Shown here: positions 14,616 through 21,715 of the stretch, piece by piece
Layout of the letters: every line of letters starts with the position of its first letter
Numbering within the stretch: position 1 is the stretch's first letter
Virus record (IMG/VR): IMGVR_UViG_3300044988_000527
Coordinates: 1 to 23,350 of that record
Direction: 5' to 3' (one strand)
DNA: 23,350 nt
DNA from: a virus
The notes under the pieces: model-generated
What the model was told of the DNA's origin: nothing
Seen by the model: the letters and a program-made list of their open reading frames with translations, nothing else
The model's database searches: none
Position numbers and translations under genes: made by a program

Positions 14616-14765
14616 GACAATCCTTTTTTAAGTTTAAAAAGCATTACATTTTAATGAGTGCTAATTTTGCTATTAATAAAGCTAAAATATACCAAAAAAA
14701 GGTGTTACACACCTAAAATAAGGTGTTTTTGTAAAATATGCTTTAAAACTTGAGGAGGTTTTTGC
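14616..14765. promoter_or_regulatory. Divergent control region between virion operon and Ogr-like activator
   Basis: A very AT-rich 150-base gap between divergent genes. It holds a perfect inverted repeat AGGTGT-TAC-ACACCT (14700-14714) and a further AGGTGT (14721-14726) exactly 21 bp from the first, two helical turns. Such spacing suggests an activator or repressor site on one DNA face. The ribosome site of the activator (GAGGAGG) is at 14752-14758. I see no clear -35/-10 pair and no TGT-N12-ACA P2-type site. Confidence 0.5.
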
Positions 14766-15020
14766 ATGAAAGTTAACTGCCCAAATTGCCACGGCAAAGC
14801 GAGGATTACATCCCGTAATGATCTGGCGATTACCGTGTCTGATTTGTATTGCCAGTGCATGAATACCCGTGATTGTGGGGCGTCGTTTGTGGTGACTCTG
14901 GCGTTTAAAAACTACCTGAATCCACCACTGACGAACACCCAACAATTAGCCGCGCATCTGCTAGGCAGTTTGACTAAAGATCAGCGTCAAGCGTTGCTGC
15001 AGAATGATTTGTTTCATTGA
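14766..15020 (+). CDS. Ogr/Delta-like zinc-binding late gene activator
   Basis: An 84-residue protein with the Ogr/Delta signature: CPNC at 5-8, then LYCQCMNTRDCGASFV with C31 and C37, compared with P2 Ogr's CPLC ... YHQCQNVNCSATF. The second pair is C-x5-C rather than C-x4-C, and there is an extra Cys (C29). In P2 and P4 these proteins bind upstream of late promoters and contact the RNA polymerase alpha subunit. The C-terminal half (residues 50-84) is longer and different from Ogr's. A strong GAGGAGG precedes the ATG. It diverges from the virion operon and is convergent with the early operon; its 3' end is duplicated at 15456-15480. Confidence 0.83.
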   Translation: MKVNCPNCHGKARITSRNDLAITVSDLYCQCMNTRDCGASFVVTLAFKNYLNPPLTNTQQLAAHLLGSLTKDQRQALLQNDLFH

Positions 15021-15021
15021 T
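14997..15021. repeat. Direct repeat R1, copy 1 (3' end of the Ogr-like gene)
   Basis: This 25-base segment, encoding LQNDLFH and the stop of the Ogr-like gene, recurs identically at 15456-15480. Beyond the repeat the flanking sequences differ. Confidence 0.9.
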
Positions 15022-15027
15022 TTACAA

Positions 15028-15417
15028 TCAAAAACCCGGATGAGAGGGTATTGTTATTGGTTGCCATAATTTAATGTCGTAGTCATCATCAAATTCAGCA
15101 TCATCAAAAACATTACCGTATGCGTTAGCCCAATGATAGCCGTCTTGGTCAACAAAAAAAGACACAATCATTATTTTAAAACCATCCCAACCCCATACAT
15201 TTTTAGAATAATCTTGACCATCTATAAGAGGCGGCGTGATTTTATTAGAGTCAATCCATACAGGAAAATTTTGACTATCATTAGCCATCCGTAACCGGTC
15301 TATTTCATCCAGCATGGCTTTTCGCTCGTAGCTTTCTGTGCCGTTTATATGTGCATATTGCGGGTTGACTCTTGACCGGATATCACGCTCAAGCTCTTGA
15401 GTAAAATTAGATTTCAT
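15028..15417 (-). CDS. DUF551-like phage protein (first cassette)
   Basis: The 129-residue product begins at the ATG at 15417 with AAGGGGA upstream. An N-terminal helical region (QELERDIRSRV, AMLDEIDRLRMAND) leads to a C-terminal domain with a WGWDGFKIMIVSFFVDQDGYHW core and a KLWQPIT ending, the pattern of DUF551 proteins, which close with a 'W(M/Q)P-P' motif. DUF551 genes are common small accessory genes of phage early regions with unknown function. It is flanked by R1 (the Ogr 3' end) and R2, so it appears to be an inserted cassette. It is convergent with the Ogr-like gene, only seven bases away. Confidence 0.65.
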   Translation of the reverse strand: MKSNFTQELERDIRSRVNPQYAHINGTESYERKAMLDEIDRLRMANDSQNFPVWIDSNKITPPLIDGQDYSKNVWGWDGFKIMIVSFFVDQDGYHWANAYGNVFDDAEFDDDYDIKLWQPITIPSHPGF

Positions 15418-15420
15418 CAC

Positions 15421-15451
15421 TTCCCCTTATCCAAAGAATTTTCAATCCGCC
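15421..15451 (-). pseudogene. Gene-end remnant: 3' fragment of the 71-residue gene (repeat R2, copy 1)
   Basis: On the minus strand this reads RIENSLDKGK-stop, matching the end RIENSLDTRGK-stop of the intact gene at 15679-15894. Bases 15428-15451 are identical to 15693-15716 (24 bases), with looser similarity continuing beyond. The 5' part of the gene is missing here. Confidence 0.8.
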
Positions 15452-15455
15452 ACTA

Positions 15456-15480
15456 CTGCAGAATGATTTGTTTCATTGAT
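15456..15480 (+). pseudogene. Gene-end remnant: 3' fragment of the Ogr-like gene (repeat R1, copy 2)
   Basis: An exact 25-base copy of 14997-15021, including LQNDLFH and the stop codon in frame, without the rest of the activator gene. It abuts the R2 remnant, giving the order R2-R1 between two different small genes. Confidence 0.85.
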
Positions 15481-15487
15481 AATTCAG

Positions 15488-15676
15488 TTATCTAAGTTTG
15501 GGTTTATAAAGAGCGTGTTTAAATATCAACTCACCTTTTCTACTATAAGGCCTCGTCCAGTTTTTTGGATTTTGAAAGTCTGAAAGTTCCTTTTCAAGTC
15601 GCTCTATCTCTTCAGCTGCCCACATTGCAGTATCGCTACCATTTTTTAATTTATGTATTCGTTCTTCTCTAGTCAT
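15488..15676 (-). CDS. Small coiled-coil protein (second cassette)
   Basis: A 62-residue protein starting at the ATG at 15676, about nine bases after AGGGG; an in-frame GTG two codons earlier sits too close to that element. Residues 1-34 form a charged helix (AMWAAEEIERLEKELSDFQ) and the tail is basic (YSRKGELIFKHALYKPKLR). It has no family that I recognise. It does not look homologous to the neighbouring DUF551-like gene, although both lie between the same R1 and R2 flanks. Its start lies next to the stop of the 71-residue gene. Confidence 0.6.
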   Translation of the reverse strand: MTREERIHKLKNGSDTAMWAAEEIERLEKELSDFQNPKNWTRPYSRKGELIFKHALYKPKLR

Positions 15677-15678
15677 TC

Positions 15679-15894
15679 TCACTTACCCCTAGTATCCAAA
15701 GAATTTTCAATCCGCCGGTCTATAGTGTAACTGACCGGCATGCAATGTTCGCCATTAAAATCGCCACTGACAATGCGTGACTCGGCTTTGTCCTGGGCAA
15801 ACTGCAAACATTCGGCGCTGTCCTGCAGGTCTTTAAGCCGAGCACCGTAGTGGTTGAAGTAATTGATGATGTAATCGCCTGTTTTAATGCTCAT
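15679..15894 (-). CDS. Hypothetical 71-residue early protein
   Basis: Product begins MSIKTGDYIINYFNHYGARL and ends in the RIENSLDTRGK sequence that is duplicated at 15421-15451. A helix (QDSAECLQFAQDKAESRIV) follows, then a short beta region (EHCMPVSYTID). AGG lies before the ATG at 15894. It follows the winged-helix gene by 11 bases on the same strand. No family is recognised. Its 3' end is the right-hand flank of the cassette array. Confidence 0.6.
   Translation of the reverse strand: MSIKTGDYIINYFNHYGARLKDLQDSAECLQFAQDKAESRIVSGDFNGEHCMPVSYTIDRRIENSLDTRGK
15693..15716. repeat. Direct repeat R2, copy 2 (3' end of the 71-residue gene)
   Basis: Identical for 24 bases to 15428-15451. This copy belongs to the intact gene, so it marks the original right flank of the cassette site. 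Confidence 0.9.
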
Positions 15895-15905
15895 GCGCTT
15901 ACCTG

Positions 15906-16493
15906 CTAGGCTCCGGCCAGCTGGTCGATGTAGTCAATCAGTTCCACCAGGTCGGGTTTGAATTCTGGATTGATCAACGCGGAGTCATTCAGTCTGCGCA
16001 GGATAGCCACTTTTCCAGATCGATTATTCAGCGTGGGTTGTGGCTGTGCGGTTTTATTGCTGCGGTAGGTTTTGATCAAATCAATCAGTACGCTATCGAT
16101 GGGATCGTCAGGCAGCAATACCGCCACTTCAGATGATTGGTGTTTAACCGGATCTTGGTTATCCCATTCATTTTCGGCAATAGCCAATTCTTCAATTGGT
16201 TCTGATGTTTCTGGATCTATAGCATCCATTTCAGGATCTATGGCGCTGGCAAAATCCGGATGAATTTTCCAAGTTAAAACGCTACGGCCATTTTTATACA
16301 GGCTTTCGCCGTTGATCACTTTGCCGTCACTGCGCAAAAAATTCAGGGTTTTACTAACCGATGGCACGTCTTTAAATAACGCGGTACCCACGGCATCCAG
16401 ATCGGAAAAAATTTCATTGGGTGTGATGGCTTCAGCCGGGTTGGCGCGGTGGTTTTGTTGTAATAAATGGATGATGTATTGGCGTTGGTTCAT
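15906..16493 (-). CDS. Winged-helix DNA-binding protein with acidic linker
   Basis: A 195-residue protein. Residues 1-75 (YIIHLLQQNHRAN, ITPNEIFSDL, VPSVSKTLNFLRSDGKVING, LTWKIHP) read as a winged helix with recognition helix and wing. Residues 80-125 are acidic and Pro-rich, probably disordered. The last 60 residues (KVAILRRLNDSALINPEFKPDLVELIDYIDQL) form a helical tail. GAGGA precedes the ATG. It lies just downstream of another DNA-binding protein in the early operon, so a replication-initiation or regulatory role is plausible; the function is unproven. Confidence 0.65.
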   Translation of the reverse strand: MNQRQYIIHLLQQNHRANPAEAITPNEIFSDLDAVGTALFKDVPSVSKTLNFLRSDGKVINGESLYKNGRSVLTWKIHPDFASAIDPEMDAIDPETSEPIEELAIAENEWDNQDPVKHQSSEVAVLLPDDPIDSVLIDLIKTYRSNKTAQPQPTLNNRSGKVAILRRLNDSALINPEFKPDLVELIDYIDQLAGA

Positions 16494-16500
16494 AAAATCC

Positions 16501-17094
16501 TCATTTAATCGTTTGTGTTAATACATCGACCAGCCAAAACTTATCGAATCGCAAAATATCGATATTGGCGGTGTAGTCGATGATGAATTTGCGCAGATCG
16601 GCGGCTTTGATGATGTATTCGATTTGAGTCACATCGTTGCGCTTTTCCGCTTTCAGCCAACCTTTTTGGATGTAACTGGCCAGGCTGCGAGTGGTGATGC
16701 CGGATAACCGCGACAGTTCACACAAGGTATAAATGCCTGCATCAACCCGCGCTTGTCTCTGCGTGATGCCCAGCACTTTGAGCTTTTGCAATATGCTGTG
16801 CTCGGTGCGGCGTTTGAAGCCTGCCTTAATCAGTTTTTCAATAATCCAGTTTGGGGTTTGGTGGGAAAACTGTTCGAGGATTTCTGTTTCCTGATCGGTC
16901 CAGTAAATCTGTGTTTTTTTGCTGAACCGCACGACACCCAGCACACAAGCACGCCTGTGAATGCTGGTTGATGATATGCCCAGGCGCTGCGCGGCTTGTT
17001 TGACTAAACCAGAACAGTTAGCACCTGATTGATAGGCGTTACGGATGATGCGGTCTTTGTGTTCGTCGAAATGGATGCGTTTATGAGCTGGCAT
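16501..17094 (-). CDS. Multi-domain DNA-binding protein (HTH, Myb/SANT-like, MerR-like)
   Basis: A 197-residue protein made of three DNA-binding-like units. Residues 8-56 (KDRIIRNAYQSG, LVKQAAQRLGISSTSIHRRACVLG) form a helix-turn-helix. Residues 64-112 (YWTDQETEILEQFSHQTPNWIIEKL and TEHSILQKLKVLGI) resemble a SANT/Myb repeat. Residues 121-175 (TLCELSRLSGITTRSLASYIQKGWLKAEKR) resemble a MerR-type unit. The ending (LRKFIIDYTANIDILRFDKFWLVDVL) is a conserved-looking tail that I associate with phage regulators of this type. GGAGG precedes the ATG. Likely an early-to-late regulator or replication-region binding protein. Confidence 0.7.
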   Translation of the reverse strand: MPAHKRIHFDEHKDRIIRNAYQSGANCSGLVKQAAQRLGISSTSIHRRACVLGVVRFSKKTQIYWTDQETEILEQFSHQTPNWIIEKLIKAGFKRRTEHSILQKLKVLGITQRQARVDAGIYTLCELSRLSGITTRSLASYIQKGWLKAEKRNDVTQIEYIIKAADLRKFIIDYTANIDILRFDKFWLVDVLTQTIK

Positions 17095-17290
17095 GGGCGG
17101 CCTCCTTTTTGCGGCGTTTTTGTTCTTTGCGGATGGCCGACAGTTTCTGGCTGGCGGCTTTTTGATCGTTGGCGTAATTGCTTTCCAAGTTTTTCAAAGC
17201 CGTTTCGGATGCTTCAGCAATTTGGCGTTTGAATTCGCAAAATAGAAAGTCGGTTTTGGCTTGTTGTCTGGATGGCATGATGGTTTTCAT
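17081..17290 (-). CDS. Small basic helical protein
   Basis: A 69-residue, strongly charged protein (ASETALKNLESNYANDQKAAS, then IRKEQKRRKKEAAH) that should be a single long helix or coiled-coil. Its ATG overlaps the stop of the preceding gene (ATGA), and its end overlaps the start of the DNA-binding gene by 14 bases. The ribosome site of that next gene lies inside it. No family recognised; possible nucleic-acid binder. Confidence 0.6.
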   Translation of the reverse strand: MKTIMPSRQQAKTDFLFCEFKRQIAEASETALKNLESNYANDQKAASQKLSAIRKEQKRRKKEAAHASS

Positions 17291-17589
17291 AACACCACCC
17301 CATCATCCAGAATCAGCGTGGCGTTAAGGTCGCTGTCGTCTTCGCGCAGGCCTTTGGCTTGTGCCCTAATCCGGCCATCGTTCCAGGCATATACGCGGAT
17401 ATACTTTTTTGAAATACCTCGAATTTCATTTAGTCTTTTCAAAAGTCGTTCGGTATGTTTTATGGCTTCATTAAGTTGTCGTTTTGATTTTTCATCGTTG
17501 GAAATAGCGATGGCATCCAATGATCGATAAACATCATCTCGAATGCAGTCAATAACATCAGTAACACCACAAAAGTCAGTTTTTTTCAT
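17287..17589 (-). CDS. Hypothetical early protein
   Basis: A 100-residue product starting at the ATG at 17589 (MKKTDFCGVTDVIDC), with GAGG upstream; an in-frame TTG five codons earlier overlaps that ribosome site and is rejected. A helix (SKRQLNEAIKHTERLLKRLNEI) is followed by a beta-rich end (KYIRVYAWNDGRIRAQ, LNATLILDDGVV). It follows the primase-helicase by 11 bases and couples to the next gene by ATGA. No family is recognised. Confidence 0.6.
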   Translation of the reverse strand: MKKTDFCGVTDVIDCIRDDVYRSLDAIAISNDEKSKRQLNEAIKHTERLLKRLNEIRGISKKYIRVYAWNDGRIRAQAKGLREDDSDLNATLILDDGVVL

Positions 17590-17600
17590 TTTTGTTATCC

Positions 17601-20264
17601 TCAAGCCTTAAACCGCCAACACCACACATTCCGGCCTTCGATTCGGCTTTTAACGCTGGTGTTGCCTAAATATTCCCGCTTCCGGCTTGTGGGTAGCCAG
17701 CGGCGGAGTTCTTTGCTGTCGATGGTTTCCTGTTTCATGTCCACGCAGGCGCGGCGGAAGTGTTCCAGGTTGACAGCGATTTCTGTTTCACAGTGGTTGC
17801 TGTGATTCAGCAGGTGCAGGCCGCTTTGGATTGGCGGCACACAATCATCTTGATCACCGGGCGGAACCGGGCGGCTGTTGAGGTAATCAAACAGCGCCCA
17901 AAACTGTTGCACGGTGGGGTGATCTTCATTCAGTGACGCTTGCCTATCCGCGGCCATATTGATCAGCGTGGTGTGGATGCGGGTAATGTCTCGATCCAGA
18001 ATCGGCACGACCAGTTTTAAACAATCGGCAAACGCCATGATCTTGGCGTGGTTCTCGACGATCCTTTGCAACTTGATGCCGGGGTTTTGTTGCAGGGTGA
18101 TGCGGTGCTTTTTAAACGACTCGGTAAACTGCTTCATCACCGCTTCGGCTTTGCTGACGCTGTGCAGCAAAAATCCGCTGACTTGTTCCACATCCAGCAT
18201 GTTCAGGCGGTCTGATGACAGCTTGCCGTCCATGCTGTGGTGCGAACGATCAAAGGTTAGATGCACGATCCGGGTCATGATCGCCTCGGAGGCAATCACC
18301 GGTACGTTTTGCACGATCATCAATCCGCTTTTGAAAATGGGCTTTTTGGTGCTGTTGTCCTGGGTTTTTTGCCCGGTGACGCGGCCAAATTCACCGTCAA
18401 ACAGGTCTTTTTGCTCGTCCCAGTTAAAGCGTTTTTGGTGTGCGTTTTCGGCCAGTTGTTCGTTGTCGGTTTCGTTAAATACCACCGGCAAGTTCGAGAC
18501 TTCCGCCATTTTGCGGGTACGGCCGGCCAGGGTTGAGCTGTTTGGGTTGAAGGATTCGCCTTCGCGGCCCAGCAGTTTCCAAAGAAAGTCCACCATATCG
18601 GATTTACCGGAACCGGCTTCTCCCACCACTTCCATAAACGGATAGCTGCGGTGTAAATGCCGAACTTGTTCCACAAACAAACAGCCAAACCACCACGACA
18701 ACGCCACCAAGCCACCCACGCCAAACGCGGTTTGGTAATCGCTTAACCAGTCGACCGGCTGTTTGATGCTGAGTTTTTGCTTGATGTCGACGGTGGTTTT
18801 GATGCCGCCTTGCTTTAGCTGGAAAAAGCTTTCTTTGTTGACTTGCAGGATTTTTCCGCCCTGTACCGCATAATCAGGAAACACATAAGCGCCAGTAGCA
18901 CGGTCGTATCCCACGTAATCCAGCGTGGTGACGATCTTGGGGATTCTGCCCATCCAGTGCTTATACAAGTAGTCCAGATCTGGACCGGAGCCGGTGAACT
19001 GAGCTCCAGGAGCTTTTTGCATCGCCGCTTTTTTAAAGTCGCCTGATGCACCGAAAGTTTTACCTGGGAAAGGTAGTTGTATTTCCGGCGCATGGTTGCT
19101 GAAGTTAAAGCGGAAAAAATACTGGCCGTCCTCGCCGTTTTCTGGCTGTTGGAAATATAGGAAATCCATTTTGAATGTGGCAATTTCTTTAATCTTGGAG
19201 GCATGGGCAAACGCTCGGCTTTCGGCTTTAAGTGGGTCTTCTTCGTGCTCTTTGGTAACGGCTTTTTCGTATTCGGTGGGGTCGATCTTGAATGAATAAG
19301 TGCTGTTGCCAAAAGTAAACACAAACATGGTTTTGCGCGGATCGTGCTCCCACATGACTAAGGCTTTTTGCACATAGCTTTTTGCCAGTTCGACCCGGCC
19401 TAAATAATGGTAGTGGTGCAGATCCTCTTCAGTGAGTTTGCGCAGTTTATGCAGGTCGTTCCAGTCGGCTTTTTCTTCCGTTTCGCTGGAAATAATCGCT
19501 CCGACCGTTTCTTTCATCTCCCGCAAACGCTCGGCATGTTTGCGCAGGCAACGGCGGCCTGTGGCGTCGTTGTCCAGGGCCAATATCCATTTAACATCCT
19601 TGCCCAAGTGCGGCTTGATGGCCTCACTTGGGAAAGTGCCGGATGACATGATTGCGCACGCTTTAAGGCCATTCATGTTTAAGGCGATAGCGTCCAGAAT
19701 GCCCTCGCACAGATACACGCGGTCGCCGGAATTGATCACCAAGCCGGGCGGCTGCCACCACAAACCTTTAAAACTGCCTTTGAAGTTTTTGTTGCGGGTT
19801 TCCTTGTCGCCGTCTTCGGCGCTGATGGTCACGTCATCAATCAAGCGCTCCCACATGACTTCATGCTTGTCGTCCAGGTAAAACCGAACGCTGGCCGTTC
19901 CTTTGTCGCCGTGCGGGTGCCAGTATTTACCTTGGCTATACCAGCCTTTGATTTTAGCCAGGTCAAAACCGCGGATTAAGTGGAGGTACGCGTCGGCGGT
20001 GGCGTTTGGGTTTTCGGGCGTGGCTTGGTATTTTTTGTTGAGGTTTTCGAATAGGTCTGGAAATAAGTCCTTGCTGGTGGCAGCAAAATTGCAATTGTTG
20101 GTCCGGTTGCACTGAATCACACCCGGCGTGGCTACCCAGGTCCACAAGGTTTTTTTGCCGCAACTCGGGCAAACACCTTCGCGCAGGTGTTCGCCGCGAT
20201 GCTTTGCATTGTAGGGTGGCGATTGCAGGCGCTGGATGATTTGGGGGTTGATTTTTTCAATCAT
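17601..20264 (-). CDS. Toprim primase-helicase (replication protein)
   Basis: An 887-residue fusion. N-terminal zinc ribbon with C32, C35, C52 and C58 (VCPSCGKK, IQCNRTNNC). Toprim primase core at about 183-245: YLCEGILDAIAL (E187, D191), CAIMSSGTF and ILALDNDATGRR (D231, D233). C-terminal P-loop ATPase: Walker A GEAGSGKSD at 548-556 and acidic Walker B-like VVFNETDNE at 594-602, then the TQDNSTKKPIFKSGLMIVQNVP and arginine-bearing TRIVHLTF sensor-like segments, as in DUF927-type phage helicases. It should unwind the phage origin and lay primers. Its start overlaps the previous gene by eight bases. It is the central gene of the early operon. Confidence 0.88.
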   Translation of the reverse strand: MIEKINPQIIQRLQSPPYNAKHRGEHLREGVCPSCGKKTLWTWVATPGVIQCNRTNNCNFAATSKDLFPDLFENLNKKYQATPENPNATADAYLHLIRGFDLAKIKGWYSQGKYWHPHGDKGTASVRFYLDDKHEVMWERLIDDVTISAEDGDKETRNKNFKGSFKGLWWQPPGLVINSGDRVYLCEGILDAIALNMNGLKACAIMSSGTFPSEAIKPHLGKDVKWILALDNDATGRRCLRKHAERLREMKETVGAIISSETEEKADWNDLHKLRKLTEEDLHHYHYLGRVELAKSYVQKALVMWEHDPRKTMFVFTFGNSTYSFKIDPTEYEKAVTKEHEEDPLKAESRAFAHASKIKEIATFKMDFLYFQQPENGEDGQYFFRFNFSNHAPEIQLPFPGKTFGASGDFKKAAMQKAPGAQFTGSGPDLDYLYKHWMGRIPKIVTTLDYVGYDRATGAYVFPDYAVQGGKILQVNKESFFQLKQGGIKTTVDIKQKLSIKQPVDWLSDYQTAFGVGGLVALSWWFGCLFVEQVRHLHRSYPFMEVVGEAGSGKSDMVDFLWKLLGREGESFNPNSSTLAGRTRKMAEVSNLPVVFNETDNEQLAENAHQKRFNWDEQKDLFDGEFGRVTGQKTQDNSTKKPIFKSGLMIVQNVPVIASEAIMTRIVHLTFDRSHHSMDGKLSSDRLNMLDVEQVSGFLLHSVSKAEAVMKQFTESFKKHRITLQQNPGIKLQRIVENHAKIMAFADCLKLVVPILDRDITRIHTTLINMAADRQASLNEDHPTVQQFWALFDYLNSRPVPPGDQDDCVPPIQSGLHLLNHSNHCETEIAVNLEHFRRACVDMKQETIDSKELRRWLPTSRKREYLGNTSVKSRIEGRNVWCWRFKA

Positions 20265-20445
20265 GTGAAAACCGCAATTCCTTTAACGCTTCATCTCTGG
20301 CTTTAGCCAACACTTCAGGCGGTGGATTGTGATCGTCGACTTTCATGCCGACGCGTTCGGTAAATCTATAAATCTGGTCAGACGTGGCAGCCGGCAGCCA
20401 TTGCCGTAACCAGGCTTTATCGCTACGAATGGACTGGTGTGGCAT
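20257..20445 (-). CDS. Small hypothetical early protein
   Basis: A 62-residue protein (MPHQSIRSDKAWLRQWLPAA to ELRFSHD), mostly helical (EVLAKARDEALKEL). It overlaps the end of the DUF3310 gene by 23 bases and the start of the primase-helicase by eight bases, so it is embedded in the translated block. No family recognised. It may act as a helicase accessory given its place, but nothing in the sequence proves it. Confidence 0.55.
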   Translation of the reverse strand: MPHQSIRSDKAWLRQWLPAATSDQIYRFTERVGMKVDDHNPPPEVLAKARDEALKELRFSHD

Positions 20446-20842
20446 CGACTAACTCCTGCAATAGTTCATCCAATGCTTCACGCGCGTCTGATAAATACTT
20501 CAGTAAGGGTTCAGCGTGATAGTAGGCGGTGAGTTTTTCGATAATCTTGCGGCGTTTGCCGTCGATGTTGTTGGCGGTGCAAAACTCCGAGGCGCGGATG
20601 GCTTGTTCGGTGTTGGCATCATAGACAAAGCCTTTGCGGTGCTGATCAATCAAAATATCCAGCTCGTGAAGGGCTTTTTCGATGTCTTCCAGGCCTTTTC
20701 CTGTGGGGTGGTTGTAACGGCTAATACGTTTTATGATGTCTCCGGCAATAAAGGACAGGCCGTTTTGATGGGTGTATTCAATCGGCTGTATCACCATGGT
20801 TTTGTAGTGGCTGCCGCCTATTTGTTTTTTTAGTGGGTTCAT
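20423..20842 (-). CDS. DUF3310 protein (T7 gp1.7-like family)
   Basis: Residues 3-70 of this 139-residue protein match DUF3310: KKQIGGSHYKTMVIQPIEY, then NGLSFIAGDIIKRISRYNHP and KGLEDIEKALHELDILI. The family includes T7 gp1.7, a nucleotide kinase-like protein, and is typical of phage early regions. Residues 70-139 add a helical extension (RASEFCTANNIDG, EKLTAYYHAEPLLKYLSD). I take the ATG at 20842 because the family domain begins right after it; AAGGA lies about 11 bases upstream. A longer in-frame extension to 20956 lacks support and would overlap the previous gene. Confidence 0.82.
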   Translation of the reverse strand: MNPLKKQIGGSHYKTMVIQPIEYTHQNGLSFIAGDIIKRISRYNHPTGKGLEDIEKALHELDILIDQHRKGFVYDANTEQAIRASEFCTANNIDGKRRKIIEKLTAYYHAEPLLKYLSDAREALDELLQELVDATPVHS

Positions 20843-20855
20843 GGCGTGAATATCC

Positions 20856-21218
20856 TTAGAAATGCTCGGTAAAAGCAGCTTGCTCAGTTTTAAAGCGGGT
20901 GGATACGTGATAGCCTCGCCATTGATCCCATAGCTGATCAAATACCAAGTTGCCATCTGTGATTAATTCATGGGGTTCTGTGCGCAGCTCTACACGACCA
21001 CGAATCACAGTCATGGCGTGGTCGTAGTAGTTTTCATCCAATAGGCATAAATCGGTTATATCCAGCTGAAATTCGTGTCCGTTGTAGGCGCTCAACAACA
21101 CTTGAGCGCACGCTTTTGAGCCTGAGCAGTCTTTGCTGGCCAGTTTGATTAGTGCTGATACCGATTCGGCGTATTGCAGCATGAAAATATTTGGCGTTTT
21201 AAAATCAGGGTATGGCAT
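20856..21218 (-). CDS. DUF7673-like early protein
   Basis: The 120-residue product (MPYPDFKTPN start) shows the pattern I associate with DUF7673: LIKLASKDCSGSKACAQVLLSAYN, then FQLDITDLCLLDENYYDHAMTVIRGRVELRTEPHEL, and FDQLWDQWRGY. These small acidic-aromatic proteins are of unknown function and are found in phage and plasmid early regions of proteobacteria. GAGGAG lies about nine bases before the ATG at 21218. An in-frame TTG 11 codons upstream is inside the preceding gene and unlikely. Overlaps the upstream gene by 14 bases. Confidence 0.7.
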   Translation of the reverse strand: MPYPDFKTPNIFMLQYAESVSALIKLASKDCSGSKACAQVLLSAYNGHEFQLDITDLCLLDENYYDHAMTVIRGRVELRTEPHELITDGNLVFDQLWDQWRGYHVSTRFKTEQAAFTEHF

Positions 21219-21453
21219 TTCGTCTCTCCTCAAGTATTCGTCGGCCTTCAATGACGTACTGACGCGCGTTTTCTCGAGTAAAGCGCACGGTAGCCGAAAA
21301 GGCGTTTTTTAATGCGGTTAGGTTTGGATCGGTTTTCAGCATGTCGGCTAGTGCCGGGTCTATGCTTTTAAGGCCGATCCACAGTTCGTTTTTGGTTTTG
21401 TCGTCCAGCTGGTCTGGTGTTACCCAGCCATCAGACCGGGGCTGAGCCGCCAC
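21205..21453 (-). CDS. Hypothetical early protein, GTG start
   Basis: An 82-residue protein (AAQPRSDGWVTPDQLDDKTKNELWI to EGRRILEERRNAIP) that is mainly helical. It appears to start at GTG (21453), inside the end of the membrane-protein gene (23-base overlap), with a weak GGTGG before it. Its C-terminal helix is strongly basic and includes the ribosome site of the next gene. No family recognised. Confidence 0.55.
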   Translation of the reverse strand: MAAQPRSDGWVTPDQLDDKTKNELWIGLKSIDPALADMLKTDPNLTALKNAFSATVRFTRENARQYVIEGRRILEERRNAIP

Positions 21454-21706
21454 AGACCACCAGCCATTGATATAAGGTCATACCCAGCGCAGCAATCAAA
21501 CCCACTAGCGCTACGCGGTAACTGATCAAGTCAGTGCGTTGGTTATCCAGCTGTTCGTTCAAATACTCGATGTGGTTATTTTTGGCGGTGATTTTGTTTT
21601 GTAGGTATTCAAAATAATTTTCAGAAGGGTTATTTTGAATAATCCGCTTGTCGAATAAACGATCATGTTTGTGTGATACATAATCCATCGGTTGTTGTAC
21701 TGACAT
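21431..21706 (-). CDS. Coiled-coil protein with C-terminal membrane span
   Basis: A 91-residue protein. Residues 30-60 (NYFEYLQNKITAKNNHIEYL, then NEQLDNQRTDL) look like a coiled-coil, followed by a membrane span at about 62-85 (SYRVALVGLIAALGMTLYQW, then LVV), so it should be a tail-anchored inner-membrane protein with the coiled-coil in the cytoplasm. AGGAG precedes the ATG. Such early phage proteins may serve superinfection exclusion or membrane recruitment; that is a guess from shape. Confidence 0.65.
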   Translation of the reverse strand: MSVQQPMDYVSHKHDRLFDKRIIQNNPSENYFEYLQNKITAKNNHIEYLNEQLDNQRTDLISYRVALVGLIAALGMTLYQWLVVCGGSAPV

Positions 21707-21715
21707 ATCAATCTC

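Noticed and set aside
17959-18724. Long antisense frames over the primase-helicase gene
   Set aside because: They overlap conserved ATPase motifs on the minus strand and show no independent protein features.
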